A program made the translations under genes and the position numbers. A DNA stretch of 64,000 nucleotides, taken from positions 28,389 through 92,388 of the forward strand of contig NZ_LMBX01000012.1 in assembly GCF_001439605.1 (NCBI RefSeq), read 5' to 3'. The notes under the pieces are model-generated. The model did no database searches and was not told the DNA's origin. It saw nothing but the letters and a program-made list of their open reading frames with translations. The DNA is from Cytobacillus praedii (lineage in GTDB: Bacteria > Bacillota > Bacilli > Bacillales > Cytobacillaceae). This document shows positions 17,939 through 25,439 of the stretch, one piece after another; the first letter of the stretch is position 1; each line of letters opens with the position of its first letter.

Positions 17939-19747
17939 TTATACAATAGTTGGAATAACCTCAAATTTATCAACATCGATTAACCCTTTATCAGTAATTT
18001 TCCATTTTGGGCTAGTAACTAATGACCAGAAGGATAAATGCATAAATGGAACTTCCATTCCACAGCCAAGTACTTCTTTAGCAAGCCTAGAAAGTTCATC
18101 CACCTTATCGCTCATTTCTTTTCCAGTTAATTCATCGGTCATTAACCCGCCAATCCGGAGTGGCAAATCTCCAACGACCTTTCCATCTTTAATCATGGCA
18201 ATTCCGCCATCCATTGCGATTACGCGATTAACTGCTGTAACCATATCCTCATAATTCGTTCCTGTTACAATAATATTATGTGTGTCATGGGCAACACTTT
18301 CTGCAATTGCTCCGCTTTTCAAATTAAAGCCCTGTAAAAAGGTTTTTCCGATTTTTCCTGTTCGTCCGTGACGCTCAATGACAAGTAACGGAAGCACATC
18401 CTGTTTCAAACAAGGCTGGACGATACCATCTTTCACATGTAAGGTAAATTCCTTGCAGCCAGTTAAATTTTGGAAAGGAATTGCTTCAATTGCACGGACC
18501 TTAACACGACTTCCACTCGCCTTTACGATGAGTTCATCTTTCGTAACAGGTTTGCGTTTCACTGATTTCTTTACACTTTCAGGATAGGTATATGAGGGAA
18601 TCTCAATCGTTAATTCGCCTTTTTCTGCAGCTTTTTTCCCTGATAAATATACTTGATCTATTGTCATGTTCCTTAAATCACTAATTATTGCAATATCTGC
18701 ACGCTTTCCAGGAGCAAGTACACCTACATCCTTGAAGCCAAAATGTGTCGCAGGATTGATTGTTGCCATTTGAATCGCTTCTACAGGATCCATCCCTTCT
18801 GCAATGGTACGGCGAATAATATCATTCATATGACCGTATCTTAAGAGATCCGCTGGAACCATATCATCCGAAACGACGATGGCTCGTCTGGAATCTAATC
18901 CATCCTCAGTAATGGCGCGAATGCATTCTGCCATATTTCGCTGTGACGAGCCTTCACGCATGAAAACACTCACACCATACCTAAGCTTCTCAACCGTTTC
19001 TTCTTTAGTCGTCGTTTCGTGACACGATACATGTGTGCCTCCACTTATTATATGTGCTGCTAATTCACGGCCAAAAAGTCCCGGTGCGTTCCCCTCCACT
19101 GTTTTACCGATTGAATCCGCATAGGTAACAGCAGCTATAAGGTCATCAATTAATTCAGGTGCATGCTCATAAACAGGTTTGATATTACTAAAACTCTGAA
19201 TTTCCCCAATCCCTTGTACATAAGGATCTGTCAGCAAATCCTTCATATCCTTTGCTGTTACATCAAAACCGGATGTTTCAAGACCAGGTGCATCAGGCAC
19301 TGCACATGGAACAGTAAAAAGAATCCGGTTCGGCAGTGTTTTCGCTTCCTCAATCATTTCCTTCATTCCTGCAACACCAAGTACATTTCCGATTTCATGC
19401 GGGTCACCAATTAAAGTCGTTGTCCCCGTCGGGATGGATAGCTTTGAAAACTCTGTGCACGTAAGCATGGCACTTTCAAAATGCATATGTGAATCGATAA
19501 ATCCCGGACTGACGAACTTCCCCTTCATTTCCTCAACCTTTGTTTTTGGACCAATCATATCCTTCACATCGCCAACCATCAAAACATAATCACCCTTGAT
19601 TGCCACATCAGCTTCATAAATTTCACGGGTAATGACATTGATAAAATATCCGCCCTTTAGTACGATATCCGCGAAAAGGTTTGGATCCAATAATACATCT
19701 ATTAATTTGCGATGTTGCAATGCTTTCTTTACTTTTAGTGCGTCCAC
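17939..19747 (-). CDS. Divergent adenine-deaminase-like enzyme of the microcompartment operon
   Basis: A 602-residue protein of the bacterial Ade family. Present: DSHMHFESAM (H87, H89), GDPHEIGNV, GIGEI (E182), SCHETT (H243), MREGS and SDD (294-295). The canonical metal histidine of DGHAPG is replaced: the motif reads EGNAPG (N220). The second deaminase in the window (34882-36633) keeps DGHAAG. So the active site is altered, and substrate or chemistry may differ. GTG start nine bases after AGGAGG; last gene of the shell operon, six bases after the EutN gene. The N-terminal 21 residues form a possible amphipathic helix. Confidence 0.85.
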   Translation of the reverse strand: MDALKVKKALQHRKLIDVLLDPNLFADIVLKGGYFINVITREIYEADVAIKGDYVLMVGDVKDMIGPKTKVEEMKGKFVSPGFIDSHMHFESAMLTCTEFSKLSIPTGTTTLIGDPHEIGNVLGVAGMKEMIEEAKTLPNRILFTVPCAVPDAPGLETSGFDVTAKDMKDLLTDPYVQGIGEIQSFSNIKPVYEHAPELIDDLIAAVTYADSIGKTVEGNAPGLFGRELAAHIISGGTHVSCHETTTKEETVEKLRYGVSVFMREGSSQRNMAECIRAITEDGLDSRRAIVVSDDMVPADLLRYGHMNDIIRRTIAEGMDPVEAIQMATINPATHFGFKDVGVLAPGKRADIAIISDLRNMTIDQVYLSGKKAAEKGELTIEIPSYTYPESVKKSVKRKPVTKDELIVKASGSRVKVRAIEAIPFQNLTGCKEFTLHVKDGIVQPCLKQDVLPLLVIERHGRTGKIGKTFLQGFNLKSGAIAESVAHDTHNIIVTGTNYEDMVTAVNRVIAMDGGIAMIKDGKVVGDLPLRIGGLMTDELTGKEMSDKVDELSRLAKEVLGCGMEVPFMHLSFWSLVTSPKWKITDKGLIDVDKFEVIPTIV

Positions 19748-19752
19748 AAGCC

Positions 19753-20031
19753 TTACCCTCCTAACGTCATTCCTTCTAAACTATCTATGATGCCGATAAT
19801 TGCTGCATCAATTGGAGCCTCTTTATTCTTAATGGCTCTTCCTGCCATGCTGCCTGACACAAATATCACTCGTTCTCCTATTCCAGCACCTACTGTATCT
19901 ACTGTAATAATGGGGTTCGATAACATATTGCCATCTATACCAATCGGCTGGGTAATCAGCAGCTTTGTTCCTACCAAATTCTCATCTTTTTTCGTTGCTG
20001 TTACTCGACCGACTACTACTCCCATTTGCAT
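19753..20031 (-). CDS. BMC-P shell protein (EutN/CcmL family)
   Basis: A 92-residue pentameric vertex protein of bacterial microcompartments: MQMGVVVGRVTATKKDENL, then GIGERVIFVSGSMAGRA and the C-terminal APIDAAIIGIIDSLE. These cap the twelve vertices of the shell. I start at the ATG at 20031, nine bases after AAGGGG; an ATG two codons upstream is three bases from that site and less likely. Only one BMC-P gene is seen. Stop is six bases from the deaminase-like gene. Confidence 0.93.
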   Translation of the reverse strand: MQMGVVVGRVTATKKDENLVGTKLLITQPIGIDGNMLSNPIITVDTVGAGIGERVIFVSGSMAGRAIKNKEAPIDAAIIGIIDSLEGMTLGG

Positions 20032-20044
20032 ATTCATCGTCCCC

Positions 20045-20770
20045 TTATTCAAGCATAAGTGTAATATTCAATTCTTTTGCTTTATCTCTGGCAAGTGGTG
20101 TAATAATCACTTCTTTCGAAATAGCAAAACTTTTTATATTTTGCTGATGAAAATAACGGATGGTTTCCTCGTTAATAACCGTTTTCTTCACTTTTTGGGT
20201 AGATAATTTCTCATTTTCATCGATTAATTTAATCCCCATATCCTTCAATTGCATCATTTGGTTATAAAGCTTTCTTTTTAATCCATTTGACCCTTTATTC
20301 ATCCCTTTTATTCGCAAAACCGGATGATAAGGATCTGCTCCAGTTTTTAAGGCAATCACCGTTTTTCCTGTTATCAAGGCGGTTAAAATCAGTCGGACAA
20401 AAGTTCGTTGTTCATTAAAAGATAGGATGTCTGCCACCATAGAAAAAGAAAGATTAGGGATTAAGATAACATCTGTATGGGAGAGAACCTTCTCTGAAAG
20501 CAAGTGATGGGGAATCCAGTTGTCATTGCGAATGGTCTTTACTAATTCTTCGATTGACATCTGTGTAATCACCTCGTCTTCTGCAGCGAAACGAACAATG
20601 ACTTCCTCCCTATCAATCTCACTTAAAAAAGAAAGTCCTGAATCCATTCCAATCAGATGAGTGGTAATTAGAGCCAGAACTGTCAGCTTCAGCTTTTTAT
20701 TTCCCGTACGGTGATAAAAAAGTTCATGCAGAGTATGCTCTAACAGTACACTCTGCTTTTCAGGAACCAT
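20045..20770 (-). CDS. Flavoprotein-like BMC accessory protein
   Basis: A 241-residue protein. The central part (LSHTDVILIPNLSFSMVADI, then FVRLILTALITGKTVIALKT) resembles the flavoprotein fold found in other microcompartment loci. The last 45 residues (KTVINEETIRYF...VIITPLARDKAKELNI) match the ITPLARDxAKELxI ending seen in BMC accessory proteins. Function is not established; an NADH/flavin redox or assembly role has been suggested for such proteins. Its start follows the BMC-H stop by two bases, with AAGGTG seven bases upstream, so it is tightly coupled to the shell genes. Confidence 0.6.
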   Translation of the reverse strand: MVPEKQSVLLEHTLHELFYHRTGNKKLKLTVLALITTHLIGMDSGLSFLSEIDREEVIVRFAAEDEVITQMSIEELVKTIRNDNWIPHHLLSEKVLSHTDVILIPNLSFSMVADILSFNEQRTFVRLILTALITGKTVIALKTGADPYHPVLRIKGMNKGSNGLKRKLYNQMMQLKDMGIKLIDENEKLSTQKVKKTVINEETIRYFHQQNIKSFAISKEVIITPLARDKAKELNITLMLE

Positions 20771-20772
20771 CC

Positions 20773-21054
20773 TTATTCACCTTTTTTCGATAATAAGGCT
20801 CTTTCTACCTCGCTATGAGGTCTTGGAATGACATGGACAGATACAAGTTCACCCACACGGCTTGCCGCTTCTGCTCCAGCATCTGTTGCTGCTTTCACCG
20901 CCCCAACATCTCCTCTGACCATCACTGTAACAAGTCCAAAGCCAACCTTTTCGTAGCCGCAAATTTCCACATTTGCTGCCTTTACCATCGCATCTGCCGC
21001 TTCAACAGCACCTACTAGCCCTTTTGTTTCAACTAATCCTAATGCTTCACCCAT
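20773..21054 (-). CDS. BMC-H shell protein
   Basis: A 93-residue single-domain hexameric shell protein: [40 protein letters not shown] (pore-lining turn GFG), [14 protein letters not shown] and [12 protein letters not shown]. PduA/EutM-like throughout. Start ATG seven bases after AAGGAGG. One of three single-domain BMC proteins in the operon; it likely forms facets of the shell. Confidence 0.96.
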   Translation of the reverse strand: MGEALGLVETKGLVGAVEAADAMVKAANVEICGYEKVGFGLVTVMVRGDVGAVKAATDAGAEAASRVGELVSVHVIPRPHSEVERALLSKKGE

Positions 21055-21075
21055 TTTGCAGCCTCCTTAAATTGA

Positions 21076-21429
21076 TTATTTTTCCGTGTCTTCCTCTGAA
21101 CCTGCCTGGTTCGGCAAGTCTTCAATTACTGACTTCTTTTCTAGTTTAAAATGAGGCAAAAGCTTTCCAGCTACTTCCTGATGTGCCCTTGGAATGACAT
21201 GGGAGGAAATCACTTTCCCGATTCGTTCAGCTGCATCCCTCCCGGATTCAACCGCTGATTTTACCGCAGCTACATCCCCGCTAAAATGTACGGTTACCCC
21301 AAGGTAGCCGCCCACTCCAATTACTTTCTCGATTCCTACAATTTCTACATCCGCTGCTTTTACAGCAGCATCTGCGGCTGAAACAGCTGTTAAATAGCCA
21401 ACTGTTTCAATTAAGCCAAGTGCTTGCAA
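21076..21429 (-). CDS. BMC-H shell protein with inserted pore loop and acidic tail
   Basis: A 117-residue BMC protein: ALGLIETVGYLTAVSAADAA, then VEIVGIEKVIGVGGYLGVTV, which is longer at the pore loop than in the other two, and ISSHVIPRAHQEVAGKLL. About 25 extra charged residues follow (ends AGSEEDTEK). The only in-frame start after the upstream stop is TTG at 21429; the purine-rich leader AAAGGGAAGG...AAAAGGA replaces a clear spacing, so translation may be weak. The altered pore could select a different metabolite. Confidence 0.88.
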   Translation of the reverse strand: MQALGLIETVGYLTAVSAADAAVKAADVEIVGIEKVIGVGGYLGVTVHFSGDVAAVKSAVESGRDAAERIGKVISSHVIPRAHQEVAGKLLPHFKLEKKSVIEDLPNQAGSEEDTEK

Positions 21430-21456
21430 TCCTTTTCCCGCCCTTCCCTTTGCAAA

Positions 21457-22434
21457 TTAGCTTAAACGCTCTGCTTGCTTAAGCAATTCTTCCGAAACTT
21501 CTTTAACAATTTCGTAGTATCCGTGCAGTAATAGGTAGTTTTTTTCGATCTTATAATGTATGTTTTTATCCTGTGACTTTTTAAGCAAACGATCGAGCAG
21601 AAAAATGGCTGAATATTTCTCGATTCCTTCGAGTACAGCTACACCGTCCACTTGTGTTTTTAAATCTAATTGCTTTGTCAGCCATGGGCTTGGTGAATGA
21701 GCCTGGTATACTTGTATTTGTTTATATGAATGTTGTGAAAGGCGCTTGAACAATATCTTTAACGCTTGCTTGAGCAGTTCAACATTCTCTTCATACAATT
21801 CAAGAACCAAACATTGCTTGCTTTCCTTGTCCCATGTCAAAAAGTACTTCATAGTCGGGTATTCTCTTAATAATTCATTTAATAAGAAAAGCTGTCCTGG
21901 TTGACATGTTGGAGAGGTAATCACTCCGATTGCATTTGATTTTATCGATCGCTGAAAATTTTCCAACAGGCAGGAATAAGGATTCGAATACAGCCAAGCT
22001 TTCATGCCATCCCGTGTCTGCCCGATCAATTGGCTTTCTTCCTGAACATTGTTTTTCCGAATAGGTGCATGATTCCGCTGTTGATGAGTCGGCTGCTTTC
22101 CTTGGACGAGCGACAGCGTTTGAAGCATGGCCAGCGGATCCTTGCTATAGTCTTTTTCTGAGGGAACGGATTCATTTTTTGCTGCAAATTCTTTATTAGA
22201 TCGTTTACTTTCACTATGTTCGACTGTTTCTTCTTTGATAAAAGATAAGTTCTTTTGTCTGTTTTTTTGTTGATAGTTTGGCCGGTCAATATTTGGCGGT
22301 GATTGTGGATATTTGTTTCCAGCCATTGATTTTGAATAGGCAAAGCGAGTCTCGCCGCTGAAAAGAGGATTCTCCTTCGGTTTCTGGTTTGGTTTCAACA
22401 CCTCTTGGACAATGCTTTTCATAAAGTCGGACAA
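21457..22434 (-). CDS. Divergent tandem-BMC protein with encapsulation-type N-terminus
   Basis: A 325-residue protein I could not assign by motif alone. Residues 4-13 (FMKSIVQEVL) form an amphipathic helix like known encapsulation peptides. Residues 14-150 are a Gln/Asn/Lys/Ser-rich linker, probably disordered. Residues about 167-247 (AIGVITSPT..., helix, two strands, helix, YKQIQVYQ) and 262-322 (DGVAVLEG, KYSAIFLLDRLLKK, NIHYKI, YLLLHGYY, helix) each follow the BMC strand-helix-strand-strand-helix order, the second without its last strand. TTG start ten bases after GGAGG. It lies between two BMC-H genes. A tandem-BMC role is my inference from topology. Confidence 0.6.
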   Translation of the reverse strand: MSDFMKSIVQEVLKPNQKPKENPLFSGETRFAYSKSMAGNKYPQSPPNIDRPNYQQKNRQKNLSFIKEETVEHSESKRSNKEFAAKNESVPSEKDYSKDPLAMLQTLSLVQGKQPTHQQRNHAPIRKNNVQEESQLIGQTRDGMKAWLYSNPYSCLLENFQRSIKSNAIGVITSPTCQPGQLFLLNELLREYPTMKYFLTWDKESKQCLVLELYEENVELLKQALKILFKRLSQHSYKQIQVYQAHSPSPWLTKQLDLKTQVDGVAVLEGIEKYSAIFLLDRLLKKSQDKNIHYKIEKNYLLLHGYYEIVKEVSEELLKQAERLS

Positions 22435-22450
22435 CGTTTATTCACCTCCA

Positions 22451-22714
22451 CTATAGGATCTTGCAAAGCTCTGCATGAGGACGAGGAATAACATTAAATG
22501 ATACAAGCTCCCCGCCTGTTTTCGAGTGAGCTGTTTTTCCAATTTCAACGGCAGCTGAAACGGCAGCTACATCCCCTTCCACAATAACTGTTACAAGCCC
22601 TGAACCCACTCTTTTTAAATCGACTAAACAGACATTTGCTGCCTTTGCCATTGAATCAAGTGCTTCTATGGCAGCAATGAAACCCCTTGTTTCAATCATG
22701 CCAATTGCCTTCAT
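22451..22714 (-). CDS. BMC-H shell protein
   Basis: An 87-residue canonical single-domain shell protein: AIGMIETRGFIAAIEALDSM, KAANVCLVDLKRVGSGLVTV, EGDVAAVSAAVEIG and SFNVIPRPHAELCKIL. The pore turn GSG is PduA-like. First shell gene after the UbiD gene, from which it is separated by 79 bases. GCAGGGAG precedes the ATG. Confidence 0.96.
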   Translation of the reverse strand: MKAIGMIETRGFIAAIEALDSMAKAANVCLVDLKRVGSGLVTVIVEGDVAAVSAAVEIGKTAHSKTGGELVSFNVIPRPHAELCKIL

Positions 22715-22793
22715 ACGTACTCACTCCCTGCTTAAACAACATCAATCCTTTTTAAATATCTTCGTTCGTGTGCCATGAGACCGGAGGGAGACT

Positions 22794-24131
22794 CTATAGA
22801 TAGTCTTCGAGTTGAACATTTATAGGAATAGACGTTCTTCGGAATAGTTCTTCTTTACCAAGCGGGTAGGTGGCGTCAATCCCCATTTTGTCTGTGACCC
22901 CTCTTAAATTATGGGACGATTCTAGCGGAGAACCTTTTGCACCTGGAACGATGAATAAATCTTCCGAAGCCTGTACTCTTGTAGCTATTGCCCACTCCAC
23001 ATCATCTGAATCAAAGATATCTACATCATCATTTACAACAACAACATGCTTTAAGTCTTTATCACTGGCAAATGCAGCAAGAGCCGCTTGCTTACCGTCC
23101 CCTTCTGATTTCTTTTTTATCTGGATGACTGCATGATAGCGGGCTACACCTCCCATTGGAATATGTACACCCGTAATATTGGGAACGACCTGACGAACTG
23201 TACTAAGTAAAGTTGCTTCGCGAACGAGTGCCATCGGCAGCCTCTCTTCATAACTGGAAGGGAAAATCGTCTGATTTATGGCTTGATTTCGATAGGTAAC
23301 AGCTGAAATCTCAACTATCGGCTGTGGAGACTGAGTTCCATAATAGCCAGCTAATTCTCCAAAAGGACCTTCCATTTCTCTTTCATGTGGCAGCATATGC
23401 CCTTCGAATACAATTTCAGCCTCAGCAAGCACATCCAAATCTACGGTTTTACACCGGACCACATCTAGAGATTGTCCAAGTAGAGCACCAGCAACATTCA
23501 GTTTATCTGTATGATAGAGATGTGTGCTTATTTGGGAGCTTAATACAACAGCAGGCACCACCCCAAACATTACAGCTATTTCCATCGGTTGACCTAATTT
23601 CTCATAATAGCTATATTGCTCCATTAATTCTGGGGAGGTGATTAAGATATTTGTCCGATTTCCGCCCAAGTATTGCATTCTCCTGATGGATGTATACCTT
23701 TTTTGGCCAGTTATATCTTTGACTACGAGGATACCTGACACATAATAAGCTCCTGAATCATCCGCATGGTAAGTCGGTATGGGAAAAAGATCTGCCAGGT
23801 CAAAATCACCGGTAACTAAATTCTCCTGTACTGGACCTGACTCCCTTAAAGTTGTTGGAATCGGATTTACGATTGAATCAATAATTTTTGGAATCAATTC
23901 TGAAGAATGGATACCCATGCTATCCGCAACCAGCGCTCTGTCTCCTCCAAGCCCAGCCGCCATTTGCGATTGATATCCTTTTACTTTCTCAAAGAGGAAC
24001 GGCTGCTTCCCGTTTTTCGTATTGATAATCGCTCCTAGTTCATAAAGGGGGTCTACTTCTTTCCTGATTCGATACAATAGCCCTCTATTTTCCCAATCAT
24101 CTAATAAAGCCCTCATCGTAACAGGATTCAT
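22794..24131 (-). CDS. UbiD-family prenyl-FMN decarboxylase
   Basis: A 445-residue decarboxylase of the UbiD/Fdc family. Seen: TSIRRMQYLGGNRTNI (cofactor and substrate region), HEREMEGPFGELAGYYG with the catalytic acidic residues, and the C-terminal TDKMGIDATYPLGKEE. These enzymes reversibly remove CO2 from aromatic or alpha,beta-unsaturated acids with prenylated FMN, made by the UbiX partner encoded just upstream (ATGA overlap). It is not near menaquinone or phenolic-acid genes but between an amidase and BMC shell genes. An imidazole- or pyrimidine-carboxylate substrate is inferred. Confidence 0.9.
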   Translation of the reverse strand: MNPVTMRALLDDWENRGLLYRIRKEVDPLYELGAIINTKNGKQPFLFEKVKGYQSQMAAGLGGDRALVADSMGIHSSELIPKIIDSIVNPIPTTLRESGPVQENLVTGDFDLADLFPIPTYHADDSGAYYVSGILVVKDITGQKRYTSIRRMQYLGGNRTNILITSPELMEQYSYYEKLGQPMEIAVMFGVVPAVVLSSQISTHLYHTDKLNVAGALLGQSLDVVRCKTVDLDVLAEAEIVFEGHMLPHEREMEGPFGELAGYYGTQSPQPIVEISAVTYRNQAINQTIFPSSYEERLPMALVREATLLSTVRQVVPNITGVHIPMGGVARYHAVIQIKKKSEGDGKQAALAAFASDKDLKHVVVVNDDVDIFDSDDVEWAIATRVQASEDLFIVPGAKGSPLESSHNLRGVTDKMGIDATYPLGKEELFRRTSIPINVQLEDYL

Positions 24132-24718
24132 ACTTTTTCACCCCATCTTTCGAGCAAGCGATGATCGATCCTCAGCATGTCAAGAATACGAGCAACCATG
24201 AAATTTGCTAGCTCCCAAATTTCCGTTGGCTTATGATAGAATCCTGGTGAAGCTGGCATAATACAGGCACCCGATTCTGCTAATCTAGTCATATTACGTA
24301 AATGAATCAGATTAAAAGGAGCTTCACGAGGAACGATAATGAACTCTCGCTTTTCTTTTAAAATAACACTAGCTGATCTGCTAAGAAGCGTGTCCCCTAC
24401 CCCATTTGCAATGGCTCCAAGCGTATTCATTGAACAAGGGACGATAACCATTCCATCTGTAAGATAAGAGCCGCTAGCTATGGATGCAAACAAGTTCTGG
24501 TTGCTATGAATCGTGGCATATTCCTTAAGTTCCTTCATCCCTATCCCGCACTCAAATTGCATGACTTTTTCTCCCATTTCCGTCGCAATGACATGCGTCT
24601 CAATCCCTAATTGATGAAGGGCGCGGATCAATGTATATCCATAAATTGATCCGCTCGCTCCGGTAATCCCCACTAAAATCCGTGTTTTTCTTTCACTTGT
24701 TTGCTTGAAATCAGACAA
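24128..24718 (-). CDS. ubiX: UbiX flavin prenyltransferase
   Basis: A 196-residue flavin prenyltransferase: ILVGITGASGSIYGYTLIRA (FMN loop), MVIVPCSMNTLGAIANG, KREFIIVPREAPFNLIHLRN and the C-terminal MVARILDMLRI. It makes the prenyl-FMN cofactor for UbiD. The start is uncertain: I use TTG at 24718, which overlaps the preceding amidase stop and gives a normal length; no strong ribosome binding site is visible, consistent with coupled translation. Confidence 0.9.
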   Translation of the reverse strand: MSDFKQTSERKTRILVGITGASGSIYGYTLIRALHQLGIETHVIATEMGEKVMQFECGIGMKELKEYATIHSNQNLFASIASGSYLTDGMVIVPCSMNTLGAIANGVGDTLLSRSASVILKEKREFIIVPREAPFNLIHLRNMTRLAESGACIMPASPGFYHKPTEIWELANFMVARILDMLRIDHRLLERWGEKV

Positions 24719-25301
24719 CTTTTTCGTCTTGGGAGAATTTACTTTTAACTGCTTCTTTATACTCCTCTGTCGTGAAAATATCGCCAAAAATATCAATATC
24801 TCTTAGACCAGATACATGCATATCTTCATCCTGTGATGTAGTTCCATCAGAAATACAAATGACATTATAGCCATGGTAAAGAGCATCTGAAGCCGTGCTT
24901 CTTACACATACATTTGTCCAAACCCCCGTTAATACGACGGTATCAATCTCTTCTTCTCTTAGAAACAAATCAAAATCTGTGAAGCTGAAGGCACTATGTC
25001 TTCTTTTCTGAACAACATAATCCCCCTTTTCTTCATTCGGCTGCAGCTCTGGAATAAATTCTGAACCCCATGTGCCTTTGACCGCATGCACCGGTCTCAC
25101 CCGGAAGTCGCGGTCATTCTTTCGATGCGCCTCTTGTACATGAACGACCTGAATTTGATTTTCGTGTGCAAAATCTACTAACTCACTAATCTTAGGAACA
25201 ATTTTTACGCCATTTTTGCAGCAAAGCGCACCTTTTTCGTCAATAAAATCGTTCAGCATATCAATAACCACGATACAATGATTATTTCCTTTTAACTCCA
25301 C
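24711..25301 (-). CDS. Isochorismatase-family cysteine amidohydrolase
   Basis: A 196-residue hydrolase with the D-K-C triad visible: Asp in VIDMLNDF, Lys in VQKRRHSAF and nucleophile Cys in TNVCVRSTASDA. Relatives include N-carbamoylsarcosine amidase, nicotinamidase and the ureidoacrylate amidase RutB. Start GTG about ten bases after AAAGG. Between the hydantoinase-type and UbiX/UbiD genes it is a good candidate to remove a carbamoyl (ureido) group from the ring-opened intermediate; that is inference. Confidence 0.88.
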   Translation of the reverse strand: MELKGNNHCIVVIDMLNDFIDEKGALCCKNGVKIVPKISELVDFAHENQIQVVHVQEAHRKNDRDFRVRPVHAVKGTWGSEFIPELQPNEEKGDYVVQKRRHSAFSFTDFDLFLREEEIDTVVLTGVWTNVCVRSTASDALYHGYNVICISDGTTSQDEDMHVSGLRDIDIFGDIFTTEEYKEAVKSKFSQDEKVV

Positions 25302-25324
25302 TAAAGTATCATCCTTTCTTGTTT

Positions 25325-25427
25325 TATCTTCGAAATGAATCTATTTATCTGCGATATTTAAAATATATCTACGAAATTGGAGGTCATATCTACGAATTTT
25401 TTAAATTATCGATTCTTCGACAACTCA
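25325..25427. repeat. Degenerate 20-21-nt phased tandem array, five units
   Basis: TATCT(A/G)CGA-like units start at 25325, 25346, 25366, 25387 and 25407. The spacing alternates 21 and 20. It fills the 138-base gap between the isochorismatase-family and hydantoinase-type genes. The conserved TATCTA part matches the minus strand of the array at 17791. Confidence 0.65.
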
Positions 25428-25439
25428 ACACGTAACTGA

